Shown: positions 25,995-36,138 of the stretch, piece after piece | How the letters are laid out: every line of letters starts with the position of its first letter | How positions within the stretch are numbered: the first letter of the stretch is position 1 | NCBI RefSeq assembly: GCF_002252155.1 | Contig: NZ_NEFD01000001.1 | Coordinates: 248,001-312,000 of the forward strand | Source of the DNA: Wohlfahrtiimonas sp. G9077 | GTDB taxonomy: Bacteria > Pseudomonadota > Gammaproteobacteria > Cardiobacteriales > Wohlfahrtiimonadaceae | Reading direction: 5' to 3' | DNA length: 64,000 bases | Made by a program: the position numbers and the translations under genes | The notes under the pieces: model-generated | What the model saw: the letters and a program-made list of their open reading frames with translations, nothing else | The model's database searches: none | Told to the model about the DNA's origin: nothing

Positions 25995-27791
25995 TTATGC
26001 CTCTTCTTTTTTCACTTCAGGCAATTTCACTTCAATGGATAACTCTTTTAATTGCTTAGGATTAGCCATTGACGGTGCATCTGTCATCAAGCAGGATGCT
26101 GTTTGTGTTTTCGGGAAGGCAATCACTTCACGGATGGATTTAGCGTGCGTCATGAGCATGATCAAACGATCTAAACCAAACGCTAAACCTGCATGTGGCG
26201 GCGCACCATATTTTAATGCATCTAATAAGAAGGAGAATTTCTCTTCGGCTTCTTCTTTAGAAATACCCAATAAATCAAATACTTGATATTGAACTTCAGG
26301 CTGATAAATACGCACAGAACCACCGCCTAGCTCAGTGCCGTTTAACACCATGTCATACGCTTTGGCCACTGCATTTTCAGGATCATTTTTCAATGATTCA
26401 ATGCCATCTTTTGGCGTTGTGAATGGATGGTGAACCGCCACATAACGTTTTTCATCTTCATCGTATTCAAACATTGGGAAATCGATCACCCACATTGGCG
26501 CCCATTCACAAGTCATCAAGTTCAAATCTTCACCCAATTTAATGCGAAGCGCACCAATGGCATCATTCACCACTTTTGCTTTGTCCGCACCAAAGAAGAT
26601 GATGTCATTGTCTTTGGCATCGGCTGCTTTTAATAACGCTTCAATTGTTGCGTCATCTAAGAATTTAGTGATCGGTGATTGCAAACCTTCACGGCCTTCC
26701 GCCACATTGTTCACTTTGATGTACGCTAAACCACGTGCGCCATAACGGCCCACATATTTCGTCAATTCATCGATGTCTTTACGGGACAATTTATCCGCTG
26801 AATTTGGGACATTTAACGCAACCACGCGGCCTTTTGCCATGTTTGCAGCGTCTTTAAACACTTTAAATTCAGTGGATTTCATGATGTCTGTCACATCAAT
26901 GAATTCTAACGGAATGCGTAAATCCGGCTTATCTGAACCATATTTGTACATGGCATCTGCATATGTCATCACTGGGAATGATTCTGCTAAATCAACATTG
27001 ATGGCTTTTTTGAACACTTTACGAATCATGTCTTCTGCCATCGCCATGATGTCTTTTTCCTCTAAGAAAGAGGTTTCAATATCAATTTGTGTGAATTCAG
27101 GCTGACGATCCGCACGCAAGTCTTCATCACGGAAACAACGCACGATTTGATAATAACGGTCAAAACCACTCATCATTAAAATTTGTTTAAAGAGTTGTGG
27201 GCTTTGTGGCAATGCAAAGAACTCACCAGGATATGTACGTGATGGCACCAAATAGTCACGCGCACCTTCTGGCGTGGCTTTGGTTAAAAATGGGGTTTCG
27301 ATGTCTAAAAAGCCCGCATCATCCAAATAATCACGCACTGCGCGCGTTACTTTAGAACGAAGCATTAAGTTATATTGCATTTTTTTACCGCGTAAATCTA
27401 AATAGCGATATTTTAAACGCACCTCTTCAGAAGTATTTTCATCATCCACTTGGAATGGCAATGCATCGGCTTTGTTTAAAATGGTCAATGCTGTTGCGAT
27501 CACTTCAATTTTACCGGACACCAATTTGTCATTGAACATATCTTCAGGGCGCATGCGCACTTTGCCCACCACCTGAATCACAAACTCATTACGAATGCGT
27601 TCTGCTTCTTTGAACTGATCAGCGGGCGTCACTTCTGGGTCGATTACGATTTGCACAATGCCTTCACGGTCACGTAAATCGATGAAAATAACACCACCAT
27701 GGTCACGACGGCGATGAACCCAGCCAGTCAACGTGACAGTTTGATCTAATAGAGCTTCTGAAACCAAGCCCGCATAATGAGAACGCATCAT
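25995..27791 (-). CDS. aspS: Aspartyl-tRNA synthetase
   Basis: A 598-residue class II synthetase. The N-terminal OB anticodon-binding domain ([22 protein letters not shown]) is followed by class II motif 2 ([20 protein letters not shown]), the bacterial GAD insertion and motif 3 (GLAFGLDRL). The length suits a bacterial-type AspRS. Two ATG codons start the frame (27791 and 27788). It lies downstream of fmdB on the same strand. Confidence 0.98.
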   Translation of the reverse strand: MMRSHYAGLVSEALLDQTVTLTGWVHRRRDHGGVIFIDLRDREGIVQIVIDPEVTPADQFKEAERIRNEFVIQVVGKVRMRPEDMFNDKLVSGKIEVIATALTILNKADALPFQVDDENTSEEVRLKYRYLDLRGKKMQYNLMLRSKVTRAVRDYLDDAGFLDIETPFLTKATPEGARDYLVPSRTYPGEFFALPQSPQLFKQILMMSGFDRYYQIVRCFRDEDLRADRQPEFTQIDIETSFLEEKDIMAMAEDMIRKVFKKAINVDLAESFPVMTYADAMYKYGSDKPDLRIPLEFIDVTDIMKSTEFKVFKDAANMAKGRVVALNVPNSADKLSRKDIDELTKYVGRYGARGLAYIKVNNVAEGREGLQSPITKFLDDATIEALLKAADAKDNDIIFFGADKAKVVNDAIGALRIKLGEDLNLMTCEWAPMWVIDFPMFEYDEDEKRYVAVHHPFTTPKDGIESLKNDPENAVAKAYDMVLNGTELGGGSVRIYQPEVQYQVFDLLGISKEEAEEKFSFLLDALKYGAPPHAGLAFGLDRLIMLMTHAKSIREVIAFPKTQTASCLMTDAPSMANPKQLKELSIEVKLPEVKKEEA

Positions 27792-27824
27792 AATTAAGTT
27801 TACCTTTAAACGTTTTGAATTAAA

Positions 27825-28085
27825 TTAATGTTTGTGAGAACAGCTAGAACCACATTGATGAGCAGAGCTGCCAGAATCTTGGCTGGCCAAATTCTTTTGG
27901 TTACTGGATTTAAAATCCGTTTCATACCAACCTGAACCTTTCAAACGAAAGTTTGGCGCTGTCACTTGTTTTGCTAAGCGCGGCGCCTTGCACTCTGGAC
28001 ATTCAACCAATGGATCTGCAGAAATTTTCTGTAATGCTTCAAACTCGTGACCACAATTGTCACATTTATATTGATAAATTGGCAT
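27825..28085 (-). CDS. FmdB-type zinc-ribbon protein
   Basis: An 86-residue small protein starting MPIYQYKCDNCGHEF with two CxxC pairs (CDNC and CPEC) forming a zinc ribbon, then a Gly/Ser-rich C-terminus. I chose the ATG at 28085 because GAGGAA lies 4 bp upstream and the family begins there. It is often found next to aspS in proteobacteria. Its function is not settled; FmdB-type proteins are thought to be regulatory. Confidence 0.88.
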   Translation of the reverse strand: MPIYQYKCDNCGHEFEALQKISADPLVECPECKAPRLAKQVTAPNFRLKGSGWYETDFKSSNQKNLASQDSGSSAHQCGSSCSHKH

Positions 28086-28125
28086 GTTTTCCTCAAACAA
28101 ACTCACAACATAACAAAATCCGATA

Positions 28126-28154
28126 ATTATACTGAATTTTTTTACTTCTTTCAG
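28126..28154 (-). promoter_or_regulatory. Promoter of fmdB-aspS
   Basis: On the minus strand a -35 box CTGAAA (28149-28154), a 17-bp spacer and a perfect -10 box TATAAT (28126-28131) lie about 40 bp before the fmdB start. Confidence 0.6.
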
Positions 28155-28199
28155 TGAAATTATCAGACTCAAACGAACGAATAGACGTTATACCATAAA

Positions 28200-28221
28200 A
28201 AAATCCCTTCGTGAGAAGGGA
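28200..28221 (-). terminator. Terminator of ihfB
   Basis: Stem TCCCTTC (28204-28210) and GAAGGGA (28215-28221) with a GTGA loop. On the minus strand a run of seven T follows. It lies just after the ihfB stop. Confidence 0.85.
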
Positions 28222-28228
28222 CTTGATT

Positions 28229-28531
28229 TTAGTGAATTTTAAATTTGTTGCGGCTATCGTTCACCTGTTCTCTTAAGAGCTTACCAGGCTTAAAGTGAGT
28301 GGCATATTTACCGCTCAACTCAACAGCATCCCCAGTCTTAGGGTTGCGGCCAATTTTTGGCTCACGATAACGCAAAGAAAAACTACCAAAACCGCGGATT
28401 TCAATGCGGTTATTTGAAACCAATGTGTCACTCATGTGCTCTAAAATGAGTTTCACACCTTTTTCAATTTCCGCCGCTGGAATACGTGGGTATTTAGCGC
28501 TTAGTTTTTCAATTAATTCAGACTTAGTCAT
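28229..28531 (-). CDS. ihfB: Integration host factor subunit beta
   Basis: A 100-residue HU/IHF-family DNA-bending protein. The beta-arm motif [23 protein letters not shown] contains the intercalating proline region. The start [15 protein letters not shown] at 28531 matches IHF-beta; the frame is open further upstream without a matching N-terminus. It follows rpsA, as in E. coli, but a terminator lies between. Confidence 0.94.
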   Translation of the reverse strand: MTKSELIEKLSAKYPRIPAAEIEKGVKLILEHMSDTLVSNNRIEIRGFGSFSLRYREPKIGRNPKTGDAVELSGKYATHFKPGKLLREQVNDSRNKFKIH

Positions 28532-28560
28532 TCCTATAAACCTCTTTATACACACTGACA

Positions 28561-28575
28561 GTACTATTCTAGTAC
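28561..28575. repeat. Short palindrome in the ihfB leader
   Basis: GTACTA (28561-28566) and TAGTAC (28570-28575) with a TTC centre, 30 bp upstream of the ihfB start. Possibly an operator. Confidence 0.3.
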
Positions 28576-28639
28576 ACAATTCTTCTAAAATCCCCTCATG
28601 ATTCAGTGATTGGGCACCACTTAATCTGAAATAAGGCAC

Positions 28640-28656
28640 AACTTTATCATAAAGTT
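28640..28656. promoter_or_regulatory. 17-bp perfect palindrome upstream of ihfB
   Basis: AACTTTAT (28640-28647), C, and ATAAAGTT (28649-28656) form a perfect palindrome about 110 bp upstream of ihfB, after the rpsA terminator. It could be an operator for the separate ihfB promoter. Confidence 0.4.
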
Positions 28657-28724
28657 ACTGTTTTATTCAAACCAATCCTGCTCAATCACTCAATCGCACT
28701 ACCAATGCGTCCCACATCAGTAAA

Positions 28725-28753
28725 AAAAGCCATTACATTTCGTAATGGCTTTT
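28725..28753 (-). terminator. Terminator of cmk-rpsA
   Basis: Perfect 12-bp stem AAAAGCCATTAC (28725-28736) and GTAATGGCTTTT (28742-28753), with a T-run on the minus strand, 25 bp after the rpsA stop. Confidence 0.92.
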
Positions 28754-28778
28754 ATTCATTCACCTAAATTGCTTTAGA

Positions 28779-30443
28779 TTACTGTTGTTTCATTTGCTCT
28801 TTCAACAAATCACCTAAAGTACCGCCCACTGAGCTCTTGCTTGCAGAGTAATCAGCGATTGCGCGTGCATCTTCAGCTTGATCTTTTGCTTTAACAGATA
28901 AAACGATTGTGCGGTTTTTCTTATCAACGTTTACGAATTTAGCTTCCACTTTATCGCCAACATTGTATACGTTGCGAACGTCTTCGATTTTCTCGTTAGA
29001 AACGTCAGCAGCGCGTAAAGAACCTTCAACGCCTTCGCCTAAATCAATCGTTGCAGCTTTAGCATCTACAGCAATTACAGTACCAGTTACGATGCTGCCT
29101 TTATCATGATCTGCTAAGAAGTTAGAGAATGGGTCTTGGTCTAATTGTTTGATGCCTAAAGAGATACGCTCACGTTCTGCATCTACAGCCAATACCACTG
29201 CTTCTACTTCGTCACCACGCTTGAAGTTACGAACAGCTTCTTCGCCAGATTCGTTCCAAGAGATGTCAGACAAGTGAACCAAACCATCAATACCGCCATC
29301 TAAACCGATGAAGATACCGAAATCAGTGATGGATTTGATTTGACCTTTCACACGATCATTTTTGCTGTATTTATCAGCAAATTCGATCCATGGGTTAGGT
29401 GTCACTTGTTTCATACCTAAAGAGATACGACGACGTTCTTCGTCGATTTCTAAAATTACAACTTCAACTTCTTCGCCGATTGTTACAACTTTAGCTGGGT
29501 TAACGTTTTTGTTTGTCCAATCCATTTCTGAAACGTGAACCAAACCTTCGATACCATCTTCGATTTCAACGAAACAACCGTAATCAGTAATGTTGCTCAC
29601 CGCACCTTTTGCTTTCGCGCCAGCTGGGAAACGTACTGATAATTCGTGCCATGGATCGTTACCTAATTGTTTCAAGCCTAAAGAAACACGGTTACGTTCG
29701 CGGTCGAATTTCAACAATACAACTTCGATTTCTTGACCGATTTCAACGATTTCAGAAGGATGACGAACACGTTTCCAAGCCATATCTGTGATGTGTAACA
29801 AACCATCGATACCGCCTAAGTCTAAGAACGCACCGTAATCAGTTAAGTTCTTAACAACGCCTTTGATCTTATCGCCTTCTTTCAAGTTCGCTAATAACTC
29901 TTCGCGTTCTGCTGAGTATTCTTTCTCAACCACTGCTTTACGAGATACAACGATGTTGTTGCGTTTAGGATCTAATTTAATTAATTTAAGTTCTAATTCT
30001 TTGCCTTCTAAGTAAGAAGCATCGCGAACTGGGCGAACATCTACTAAAGAACCTGGTAAGAATGCTTTGATCTCACCGATGTCAACAGTAAAGCCACCTT
30101 TAACTTTGCCAGAAATAACACCTTTGATGATTTCGTCAGCTTCAAGAGATTTTTCAAGGCGAGCCCAAATTTCTGCTTTCTTAGCTTTTTCACGAGATAA
30201 GCGAGTTTCACCCATACCATCGTCAACAGACTCAAGAATAACGTCAACTTTATCGCCAACTTGTACTTCTAAATCACCATTTTCGTTTTGGAATTGTTCA
30301 GCAGGGATACGGCCTTCACTTTTAAGACCCGCATCAACGATTACGAATTCTTTACTAATCGCAACAACGGTAACTTCAATGATAGAACCAACTTCTGGTT
30401 TTTCTTGAATGGATTGTTCAAATAACTCAGCAAAACTTAGCAT
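28779..30443 (-). CDS. rpsA: 30S ribosomal protein S1
   Basis: A 554-residue protein made of six S1 OB-fold domains. Repeats 3-6 show the classic pattern G-x-V-x-x-I-T-D-Y-G-x-F-V-x-[IL], and the first two domains bind the ribosome. It unwinds and recruits mRNAs. The length is close to the 557 residues of E. coli S1. It lies in the conserved order cmk-rpsA-ihfB. Confidence 0.97.
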   Translation of the reverse strand: MLSFAELFEQSIQEKPEVGSIIEVTVVAISKEFVIVDAGLKSEGRIPAEQFQNENGDLEVQVGDKVDVILESVDDGMGETRLSREKAKKAEIWARLEKSLEADEIIKGVISGKVKGGFTVDIGEIKAFLPGSLVDVRPVRDASYLEGKELELKLIKLDPKRNNIVVSRKAVVEKEYSAEREELLANLKEGDKIKGVVKNLTDYGAFLDLGGIDGLLHITDMAWKRVRHPSEIVEIGQEIEVVLLKFDRERNRVSLGLKQLGNDPWHELSVRFPAGAKAKGAVSNITDYGCFVEIEDGIEGLVHVSEMDWTNKNVNPAKVVTIGEEVEVVILEIDEERRRISLGMKQVTPNPWIEFADKYSKNDRVKGQIKSITDFGIFIGLDGGIDGLVHLSDISWNESGEEAVRNFKRGDEVEAVVLAVDAERERISLGIKQLDQDPFSNFLADHDKGSIVTGTVIAVDAKAATIDLGEGVEGSLRAADVSNEKIEDVRNVYNVGDKVEAKFVNVDKKNRTIVLSVKAKDQAEDARAIADYSASKSSVGGTLGDLLKEQMKQQ

Positions 30444-30565
30444 AATAATATGTACTCTGTAGATGATCGCTCTAAATATCTTTCAAATCTAAAAATATTC
30501 AAATTGACCGGTTAAAATTTAAAAAATAAAAAAGGTAATAATTCCTTATCACCACCCGACTGATG

Positions 30566-31243
30566 CTAGCCCACCAATTGACGATCTTTTGCCAACTGCC
30601 AAACCTGATCAAACACCTCTTCTTGCGTACAATCTGATGTGTCAATGATCACAGCATCCTGAGCAGGCACAAGTGGAGAGGCTGATCGGTTTTGATCACG
30701 TTCATCTCGCGCTTTAATCTCGCTCAAAATCTGCGCAATATTAACAGATTCATTCACGCTGATCAACTGTTTATATCGACGATCGGCGCGAACTTCTGCC
30801 GTTGCCGTTAAAAATATTTTAAGGGGCGCATCTTTAAAAACTACGGTTCCCATATCGCGCCCATCGGCGATGAGCCCTGGCATGACGGCACAATCCCTTT
30901 GATAATGAAACAGCGCATCACGCACTTTAAGATGCTTTGCAATGATGGATGCACTGCTGCCGGTGGTTTCCATGCGTAAACGCTCTGTGACATTCTCATC
31001 GTTAACGAAGATCTCAACGCCTTTCTCCGTTGGATTAGCGCGCATGGAAAATTGATCTTTCATGGCCACCAATGCATCTTCATCGTCTAAATCAATCTGA
31101 TGATCCATCGCAAAAATGGCATATGCGCGATAAATGGCACCTGAATCTAATAAGTGCCAACCGAGTTTTTGGGAAAGTGTTAATGCGAGCGTGCCTTTGC
31201 CGACGCCGCCCGGGCCATCGATGGTGATGATGGGAACTGTCAT
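30566..31243 (-). CDS. cmk: Cytidylate kinase
   Basis: A 225-residue kinase that phosphorylates CMP and dCMP. The P-loop GPGGVGKGTL follows MTVPIITIDG, and the motifs ADGRDMGTVVF and RDERDQNRSASPL are diagnostic. I chose the ATG at 31243, which has AAGGAC 5 bp upstream; a longer frame from 31270 would run nearly to the lipoprotein stop. Confidence 0.95.
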   Translation of the reverse strand: MTVPIITIDGPGGVGKGTLALTLSQKLGWHLLDSGAIYRAYAIFAMDHQIDLDDEDALVAMKDQFSMRANPTEKGVEIFVNDENVTERLRMETTGSSASIIAKHLKVRDALFHYQRDCAVMPGLIADGRDMGTVVFKDAPLKIFLTATAEVRADRRYKQLISVNESVNIAQILSEIKARDERDQNRSASPLVPAQDAVIIDTSDCTQEEVFDQVWQLAKDRQLVG

Positions 31244-31266
31244 GCTTGTCCTTTGTGTATTGTCAA

Positions 31267-31425
31267 TCATAATTGATAAGCGCCGCCCATGCGGATGCTG
31301 CCATACATTTGTGCACCGCTGCCACCTGTGACATTCACATCACTTTTCGGTGCAACGCCAGATGCGCAGCCCGATGCTAAAATTGCAGTCATCACAACGG
31401 CTAAAGTGAGTAACCATTTTTTCAT
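31267..31425 (-). CDS. Small putative lipoprotein
   Basis: A 52-residue reading frame with a strong AGGAGG ribosome binding site, 5 bases upstream of the ATG. The N-terminus MKKWLLTLAVVMTAILASGC is a clear type II signal peptide with lipobox LASGC and Cys20. The mature part is only 33 residues (Gly/Ser-rich, ending GSIRMGGAYQL). It lies 23 bp upstream of cmk on the same strand, so the two could be co-transcribed. No function is recognised; small lipoproteins of this size occur in many proteobacteria. Confidence 0.75.
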   Translation of the reverse strand: MKKWLLTLAVVMTAILASGCASGVAPKSDVNVTGGSGAQMYGSIRMGGAYQL

Positions 31426-31547
31426 GTTGCCTCCTTACATTCGCTTGATCATACCTAAAGCGCCATTATATAACTAAGGCTATAAGTTTTGCTCCAATTA
31501 TTGTATTCTATGTCCGTTATACCATTTTTATATGAAGAGAATGTGAG

Positions 31548-32489
31548 ATGTCTTTAAAAACCCTAACAATTGCAACTCGAGAAAGTCCGCTCGCACTATG
31601 GCAGGCTGAACATGTGAAAAGTAAAATCCTAGAATTTTTCCCAGAGATGGATGTTCAATTACTCGGCATGACCACCAAAGGGGATCAACTGTTATCCTCT
31701 CCGCTCAGTAAAATTGGCGGCAAAGGTTTATTCATCAAAGAATTGGAAGTTGCGTTATTAGATGGCCGAGCAGACATTGCTGTTCACTCCATGAAAGACG
31801 TACCGATGGCAAAAGAGCTGCCTGAAGACTTGATTGTCCCGGTTGTGATGAAGCGCGAAGATCCTCGTGATGCTTTGGTGAGCAATCACAATTACACCAT
31901 CAAAACATTGCCACAAAATGCTGTGGTGGGTTCATGCTCATTGCGTCGTCGTGTGCAATTGATGGCGCTGCGCCCAGATTTACAACTCAAAGATTTGCGC
32001 GGCAATGTCAATACACGTTTAGCGAAATTAGATGCCGGCGAATTTGATGCCATCATTTTAGCCACCGCTGGCCTTAAACGTTTAGGGTTTGACCATCGCA
32101 TCAGTGAAGAGATCTCTCAAGACATTTCCTTACCCGCCGTTGGCCAAGGTGCCATTGGCATCGAATGCAATCGCAACAACGATGAAGTGCGCCAAATCAT
32201 CTCCCTATTAAATGATGATGATACTGCTGTCTGTGTGGCTGCAGAGCGCGCCTTTAATGCCACTTTAAATGGCGGTTGCCAAGCACCGATTGCAGGCTAT
32301 GCAGAGCTCACAGAAAAAGGGCTATGGATTCGTGGTTTAGTGGGCAACATTGACACCAATGAAATCATCTATGCAGAAATGGTGGGCGATCCTTTAGATG
32401 CACAGAATTTAGGGCATCGCTTAGCCCAAGAGCTGCTCAGTAAAGGCGCCGATGAGTTTTTAAGGAGTATTTATGGCGAAAAAAAATAA
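31548..32489 (+). CDS. hemC: Porphobilinogen deaminase (hydroxymethylbilane synthase)
   Basis: A 313-residue enzyme that links four porphobilinogens into hydroxymethylbilane. The N-terminus IATRESPLALWQAEHVK, the Arg-rich GSCSLRRRVQL and the cofactor-binding cysteine in LNGGCQAPIAGYAE are present. The gene overlaps the next one by 17 bases, giving a hemC-hemD/X-hemY operon. Confidence 0.97.
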   Translation: MSLKTLTIATRESPLALWQAEHVKSKILEFFPEMDVQLLGMTTKGDQLLSSPLSKIGGKGLFIKELEVALLDGRADIAVHSMKDVPMAKELPEDLIVPVVMKREDPRDALVSNHNYTIKTLPQNAVVGSCSLRRRVQLMALRPDLQLKDLRGNVNTRLAKLDAGEFDAIILATAGLKRLGFDHRISEEISQDISLPAVGQGAIGIECNRNNDEVRQIISLLNDDDTAVCVAAERAFNATLNGGCQAPIAGYAELTEKGLWIRGLVGNIDTNEIIYAEMVGDPLDAQNLGHRLAQELLSKGADEFLRSIYGEKK

Positions 32490-34749
32490 AAAAGCCGCAC
32501 TCAAAAAAAATGCAGCGCCGGTTTTAGCGCCTGAAGTCAACGTTCCATCTGTTGATTTAAAACAGTTGGGCGTTGTCATCACGCGCCCGGCGGATCAATC
32601 TGAATTTTTAGTGAATCAAATCAATGATCATCATGGTCATGCACTCAATGTGCCTTGCCTTGTCATTTTAGAGCCCCAAAATACAGATGCCGCCACAGAA
32701 GGCTGTACACAAGCTGCACAATCCAGTGATTATTGGGCCTTTACAAGCCCAAATGCTGTGGATTATGCCGTGCGTTTTGGCTTGGATTTTTCATTAAAAA
32801 CGCCATGCATTTCCATCGGTGCTGGCACAACTAAGCGTTTAGAAGCCTTGACTGATGCTCCGATCATTCAAGGAGATGCGCCATACACTTCTGAAAAGCT
32901 TCTAGAAAAGCTCAGCACTTTGGATTTAACGGGCAAAACCATCACCATTTATAGTGGCGAAGGTGGCCGCCGCTTATTGGCCGATGCCATGACAGCGATG
33001 GGCGCCATCGCACAATATGTGGATGTCTACCGCCGTGATCGTCCGACGCAGATTGATCTCACCGCCGTGATGGATTACGCAAAACACCATCCGGTAACGA
33101 TTTTAGTCTCGAGCCAAGAAGCCTTCGCCGCTTACCATGACGCGGCATTTTCAGTGGACGCTCACAGAACAGATCGCCCATTGATTGTGGCAAGCGAGCG
33201 CCTTGCCGATTATGTCAGAACGCTTGGTTACATTCACATCATCACAGCGCCATCCGCTGTGAGTCAAGACATGTGGCAAGCCTTGGTTGAGGCTGCCCCA
33301 CACTTGCTTTTATCCACTTTTGATTCAACCCCTGAGGATTCATCCATGACTGAACCGAATGATAAAGAGACCACACAATTGCCAGAGCCTGAGCTCAATG
33401 TGGCGAACACTGTCGATGCTGTCAAAGAAGAACAACCAGAAGTCAAGCCTCAACACGTCACACAACCTGCCCCTGCCCCACAATCAGGCAAATCTTTGTC
33501 CTTATTAGCCCTCGCGCTTGGCGTTGTTGGCATTGGCGTTGGTGCGTTTGCATTTTTACAGGTCTCAGATGAAAGCACACGTACACAAGAACTCAATCGT
33601 ACAATTGTGCAACAAAAAACAGAACTTGAAAATTTGTCCAATGCTTTGACCAATCTTCAAAAAACTGTGGCCACTGAACGCGGTCAATCCTCTAATTTTA
33701 CAGATTTAAGCGATGCCCAAAAGCAACAGCAACAAAATCTCTTAGCCTTGCAGCAGCGCGTTGGCACGTTAGATTCAGCCATTAGCAATCTACAAGCGGA
33801 CAGCGGCACAGCGAGCAATCGCTACAATCAATTGAAAGATCATATCCAACAATTTGAATCGGTGGTTAGCAATTTAGATCAATCCATCACGCACATTGGT
33901 AAAATGGCCAATGATGCGCAGTCGGATGCTGTAAAAACGCAAAACCGTTTGACGTCTCAGCTTGTGGAAATCAACAGCAAAATCGCTGCATTAAACACAT
34001 TAGAAGAGCATTTATCTGCCAAAACAGACATTGACCTTTTAAACTTAAGCCAAGCACAATATTTACTGAATTTAGCCAACTTTAAACTCACCTTTGAAGA
34101 AGACACCACAGCAGCTGTGAACATTCTTAAAGAGGCCAGTGAGCGTTTGATGGCAACTGCCAATGCCAAATTCAGCGAAACCAATAATCTCATTCAAAGT
34201 GAGATCGTCAAATTACAAGAGATCCCAACCATCAATCGTGCTGAATATGCCACGCGCATTCAACATTTGATTGATGCTGTCCCTGGCATTGACACCAAAT
34301 CTGACGACATTTTAGGTGAGCTTAAAAACAGCTTTAAATCAGAAGTGGATAAAGAGGCCGCCAATGATGATCCGAATGCCAAACCTTGGTATTCCAAAGC
34401 TGTGGATAAAATCAAACCTGTGTTCATTGTGACCCAAGAACGCACAGCGGCGCCTGAGTTAATGTCCATCACTGATGAAGTATTATTAAAGCAAAACATG
34501 CAAATGCAATTGACCACTGCACGCTTAGCGTTATTACAGCATCAAGCCGTGACGTATCAAGAATCTTTGAAGGCTGCACGCACATTGCTCACCAACTACT
34601 TTAGCCCGAATGATGAAACTTATCATCAAGTGTTAGCGGCGCTCAATGAGTTGTTGAATGTGAATGTTGCCCACGACAATCTCAACATCGATCCGATTTT
34701 AAAATCCTTCGATGCCTCTATGTTGAACTATAGAGGAGAAGGATTATGA
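32473..34749 (+). CDS. hemDX: Fused uroporphyrinogen-III synthase and HemX-like protein
   Basis: A 758-residue fusion. Residues 30-280 are a HemD-like domain (VVITRPADQSEFLV at the start, AFTSPNAVDYAV and TIYSGEGGRRLLADAM later) that closes hydroxymethylbilane into uroporphyrinogen III. Residues 341-363 are one transmembrane helix. Residues 365-758 form a periplasmic coiled-coil region of HemX type. In enterobacteria hemD and hemX are separate genes. The residue Met292 at 33346 is preceded by GAGGA at 7-bp spacing, so a free HemX could also be made. AAGGAG precedes the main start. Confidence 0.88.
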   Translation: MAKKNKKAALKKNAAPVLAPEVNVPSVDLKQLGVVITRPADQSEFLVNQINDHHGHALNVPCLVILEPQNTDAATEGCTQAAQSSDYWAFTSPNAVDYAVRFGLDFSLKTPCISIGAGTTKRLEALTDAPIIQGDAPYTSEKLLEKLSTLDLTGKTITIYSGEGGRRLLADAMTAMGAIAQYVDVYRRDRPTQIDLTAVMDYAKHHPVTILVSSQEAFAAYHDAAFSVDAHRTDRPLIVASERLADYVRTLGYIHIITAPSAVSQDMWQALVEAAPHLLLSTFDSTPEDSSMTEPNDKETTQLPEPELNVANTVDAVKEEQPEVKPQHVTQPAPAPQSGKSLSLLALALGVVGIGVGAFAFLQVSDESTRTQELNRTIVQQKTELENLSNALTNLQKTVATERGQSSNFTDLSDAQKQQQQNLLALQQRVGTLDSAISNLQADSGTASNRYNQLKDHIQQFESVVSNLDQSITHIGKMANDAQSDAVKTQNRLTSQLVEINSKIAALNTLEEHLSAKTDIDLLNLSQAQYLLNLANFKLTFEEDTTAAVNILKEASERLMATANAKFSETNNLIQSEIVKLQEIPTINRAEYATRIQHLIDAVPGIDTKSDDILGELKNSFKSEVDKEAANDDPNAKPWYSKAVDKIKPVFIVTQERTAAPELMSITDEVLLKQNMQMQLTTARLALLQHQAVTYQESLKAARTLLTNYFSPNDETYHQVLAALNELLNVNVAHDNLNIDPILKSFDASMLNYRGEGL

Positions 34750-36074
34750 TGCGTTTTTTCAAAGCATTGGGCTGGTTTTTAATCCCCTTTGCCCTGGCCA
34801 TTTTCTTATTTCTCTTGGTGGAAAAAGATCCAGGCATGGTGATCATCACCGGTAAAAACCTATTTACCCAAAAAGATTTCTCATTGATGATGACCCTTTC
34901 AGGCTTCTTCTTCAGTGGCCTCATCTTTTTTGTGGTGGGTTATGTGTTATTGCGCTTTTTGTTCAGAGTGATTGGTTTGCCAAGCTTTTTAAAACGCAGT
35001 GCAGATCTAAGAAGCGAAAAAAGCGCGAGCCGCAAAATGTCCCGCGCCGAATTGGCCATGCTTGAGAATAAGCCTGATTTAGCCGAAGCACTCCATTTAT
35101 CTGCCGCTAAAAGCAGCCCCAATCCAAGTTTTTGTTACATTGGTGCAGCGCGCGCAGCACAAATGCAAGGCAAAACAGAACAACGTGATCAATATTTGCG
35201 TGCCGTTGAAACATTGAGTGATACACACAATCGTTTACATGCGGGCATCATGATGGGTGAGCTTCTCAATGAATGGGATGCGCCTGAAAAAGCGCAAACT
35301 GTCCTTGAGCGCATTCGCCAAGAAAAAGGTGATCATCACCGCATTTTGGTGGCATTGGCCAAAGCATATGAAAAACAAGGCTTATATGATCAACTTTATC
35401 AAATCATGCCGGCGCTTCATAAATCATTGCCCAAAGATGAGCGCTTAGCCATCGAGCCTGAGCTGTATGTGGCTTTGATTGATCACATTGGCGCTGAACA
35501 CAATGGCAATAAACTCAAAGCGTTGTGGGAAGTGATTCCAAACAACATTAAAGTAACGCCAAGCGTTGTGGTCAATTATGCTGAAAAACTTTTGTATGCC
35601 GGCAATGTCAATGAAGCGGAAGAAGCGCTGCGTTACTCGTTGAAAAAAGAGTGGAATGATTTGGTCATCACGGCATATGGTCATTTATACACAGGGGATT
35701 TTAAAATCTACATCAAACATGCCAAGCAGTTTGCGACGCAGCATCCTGACAGCGCTTATGCTGCCCTTGCTGTGGCAAGATTGTATTATCAAACCAAGCA
35801 ATTAGAAGAGGCCTTAACGGCACTTCAACAAGCATTGGCCATTGATGATCAAATCCCTGAAGTGCATCACTTATTGGCTGAAATTTTATTGGAGCAAGGT
35901 GAGTTTGAAAAATCTGCCTTAGCCTTCCGTGAAGCGGGACGATTGTCCTATGCCAAACCTTCTGCTGAATTACTGCAAGTGGAAGGTGAGCTGATCTCGC
36001 CACAAGATGTAACCTCACTGCCTGAGAAGGTCACGGGTGATGTCACAGAAGCACAAGTGACTGAATCTAAATAA
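34746..36074 (+). CDS. hemY: HemY-like membrane protein with TPR repeats
   Basis: A 442-residue inner-membrane protein with two N-terminal transmembrane helices (about residues 7-24 and 40-62), then a helical region of TPR-like repeats such as ALAVARLYYQTKQLEEALTA. Gammaproteobacterial HemY is found beside hemD and hemX and is thought to help organise heme synthesis. It is not related to the protoporphyrinogen oxidase also called HemY. It overlaps hemDX by 4 bases and ends at a strong terminator. Confidence 0.9.
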   Translation: MMRFFKALGWFLIPFALAIFLFLLVEKDPGMVIITGKNLFTQKDFSLMMTLSGFFFSGLIFFVVGYVLLRFLFRVIGLPSFLKRSADLRSEKSASRKMSRAELAMLENKPDLAEALHLSAAKSSPNPSFCYIGAARAAQMQGKTEQRDQYLRAVETLSDTHNRLHAGIMMGELLNEWDAPEKAQTVLERIRQEKGDHHRILVALAKAYEKQGLYDQLYQIMPALHKSLPKDERLAIEPELYVALIDHIGAEHNGNKLKALWEVIPNNIKVTPSVVVNYAEKLLYAGNVNEAEEALRYSLKKEWNDLVITAYGHLYTGDFKIYIKHAKQFATQHPDSAYAALAVARLYYQTKQLEEALTALQQALAIDDQIPEVHHLLAEILLEQGEFEKSALAFREAGRLSYAKPSAELLQVEGELISPQDVTSLPEKVTGDVTEAQVTESK

Positions 36075-36091
36075 ACACTGATTCATCCATG

Positions 36092-36127
36092 CAACCTTCT
36101 ATGATTCATAGAAGGTTGTCTTTTTTT
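36092..36127 (+). terminator. Terminator of the hemC-hemDX-hemY operon
   Basis: Perfect 12-bp stem CAACCTTCTATG (36092-36103) and CATAGAAGGTTG (36107-36118) with an ATT loop and a TCTTTTTTT tail. Confidence 0.93.
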
Positions 36128-36138
36128 AGGAGATGACA

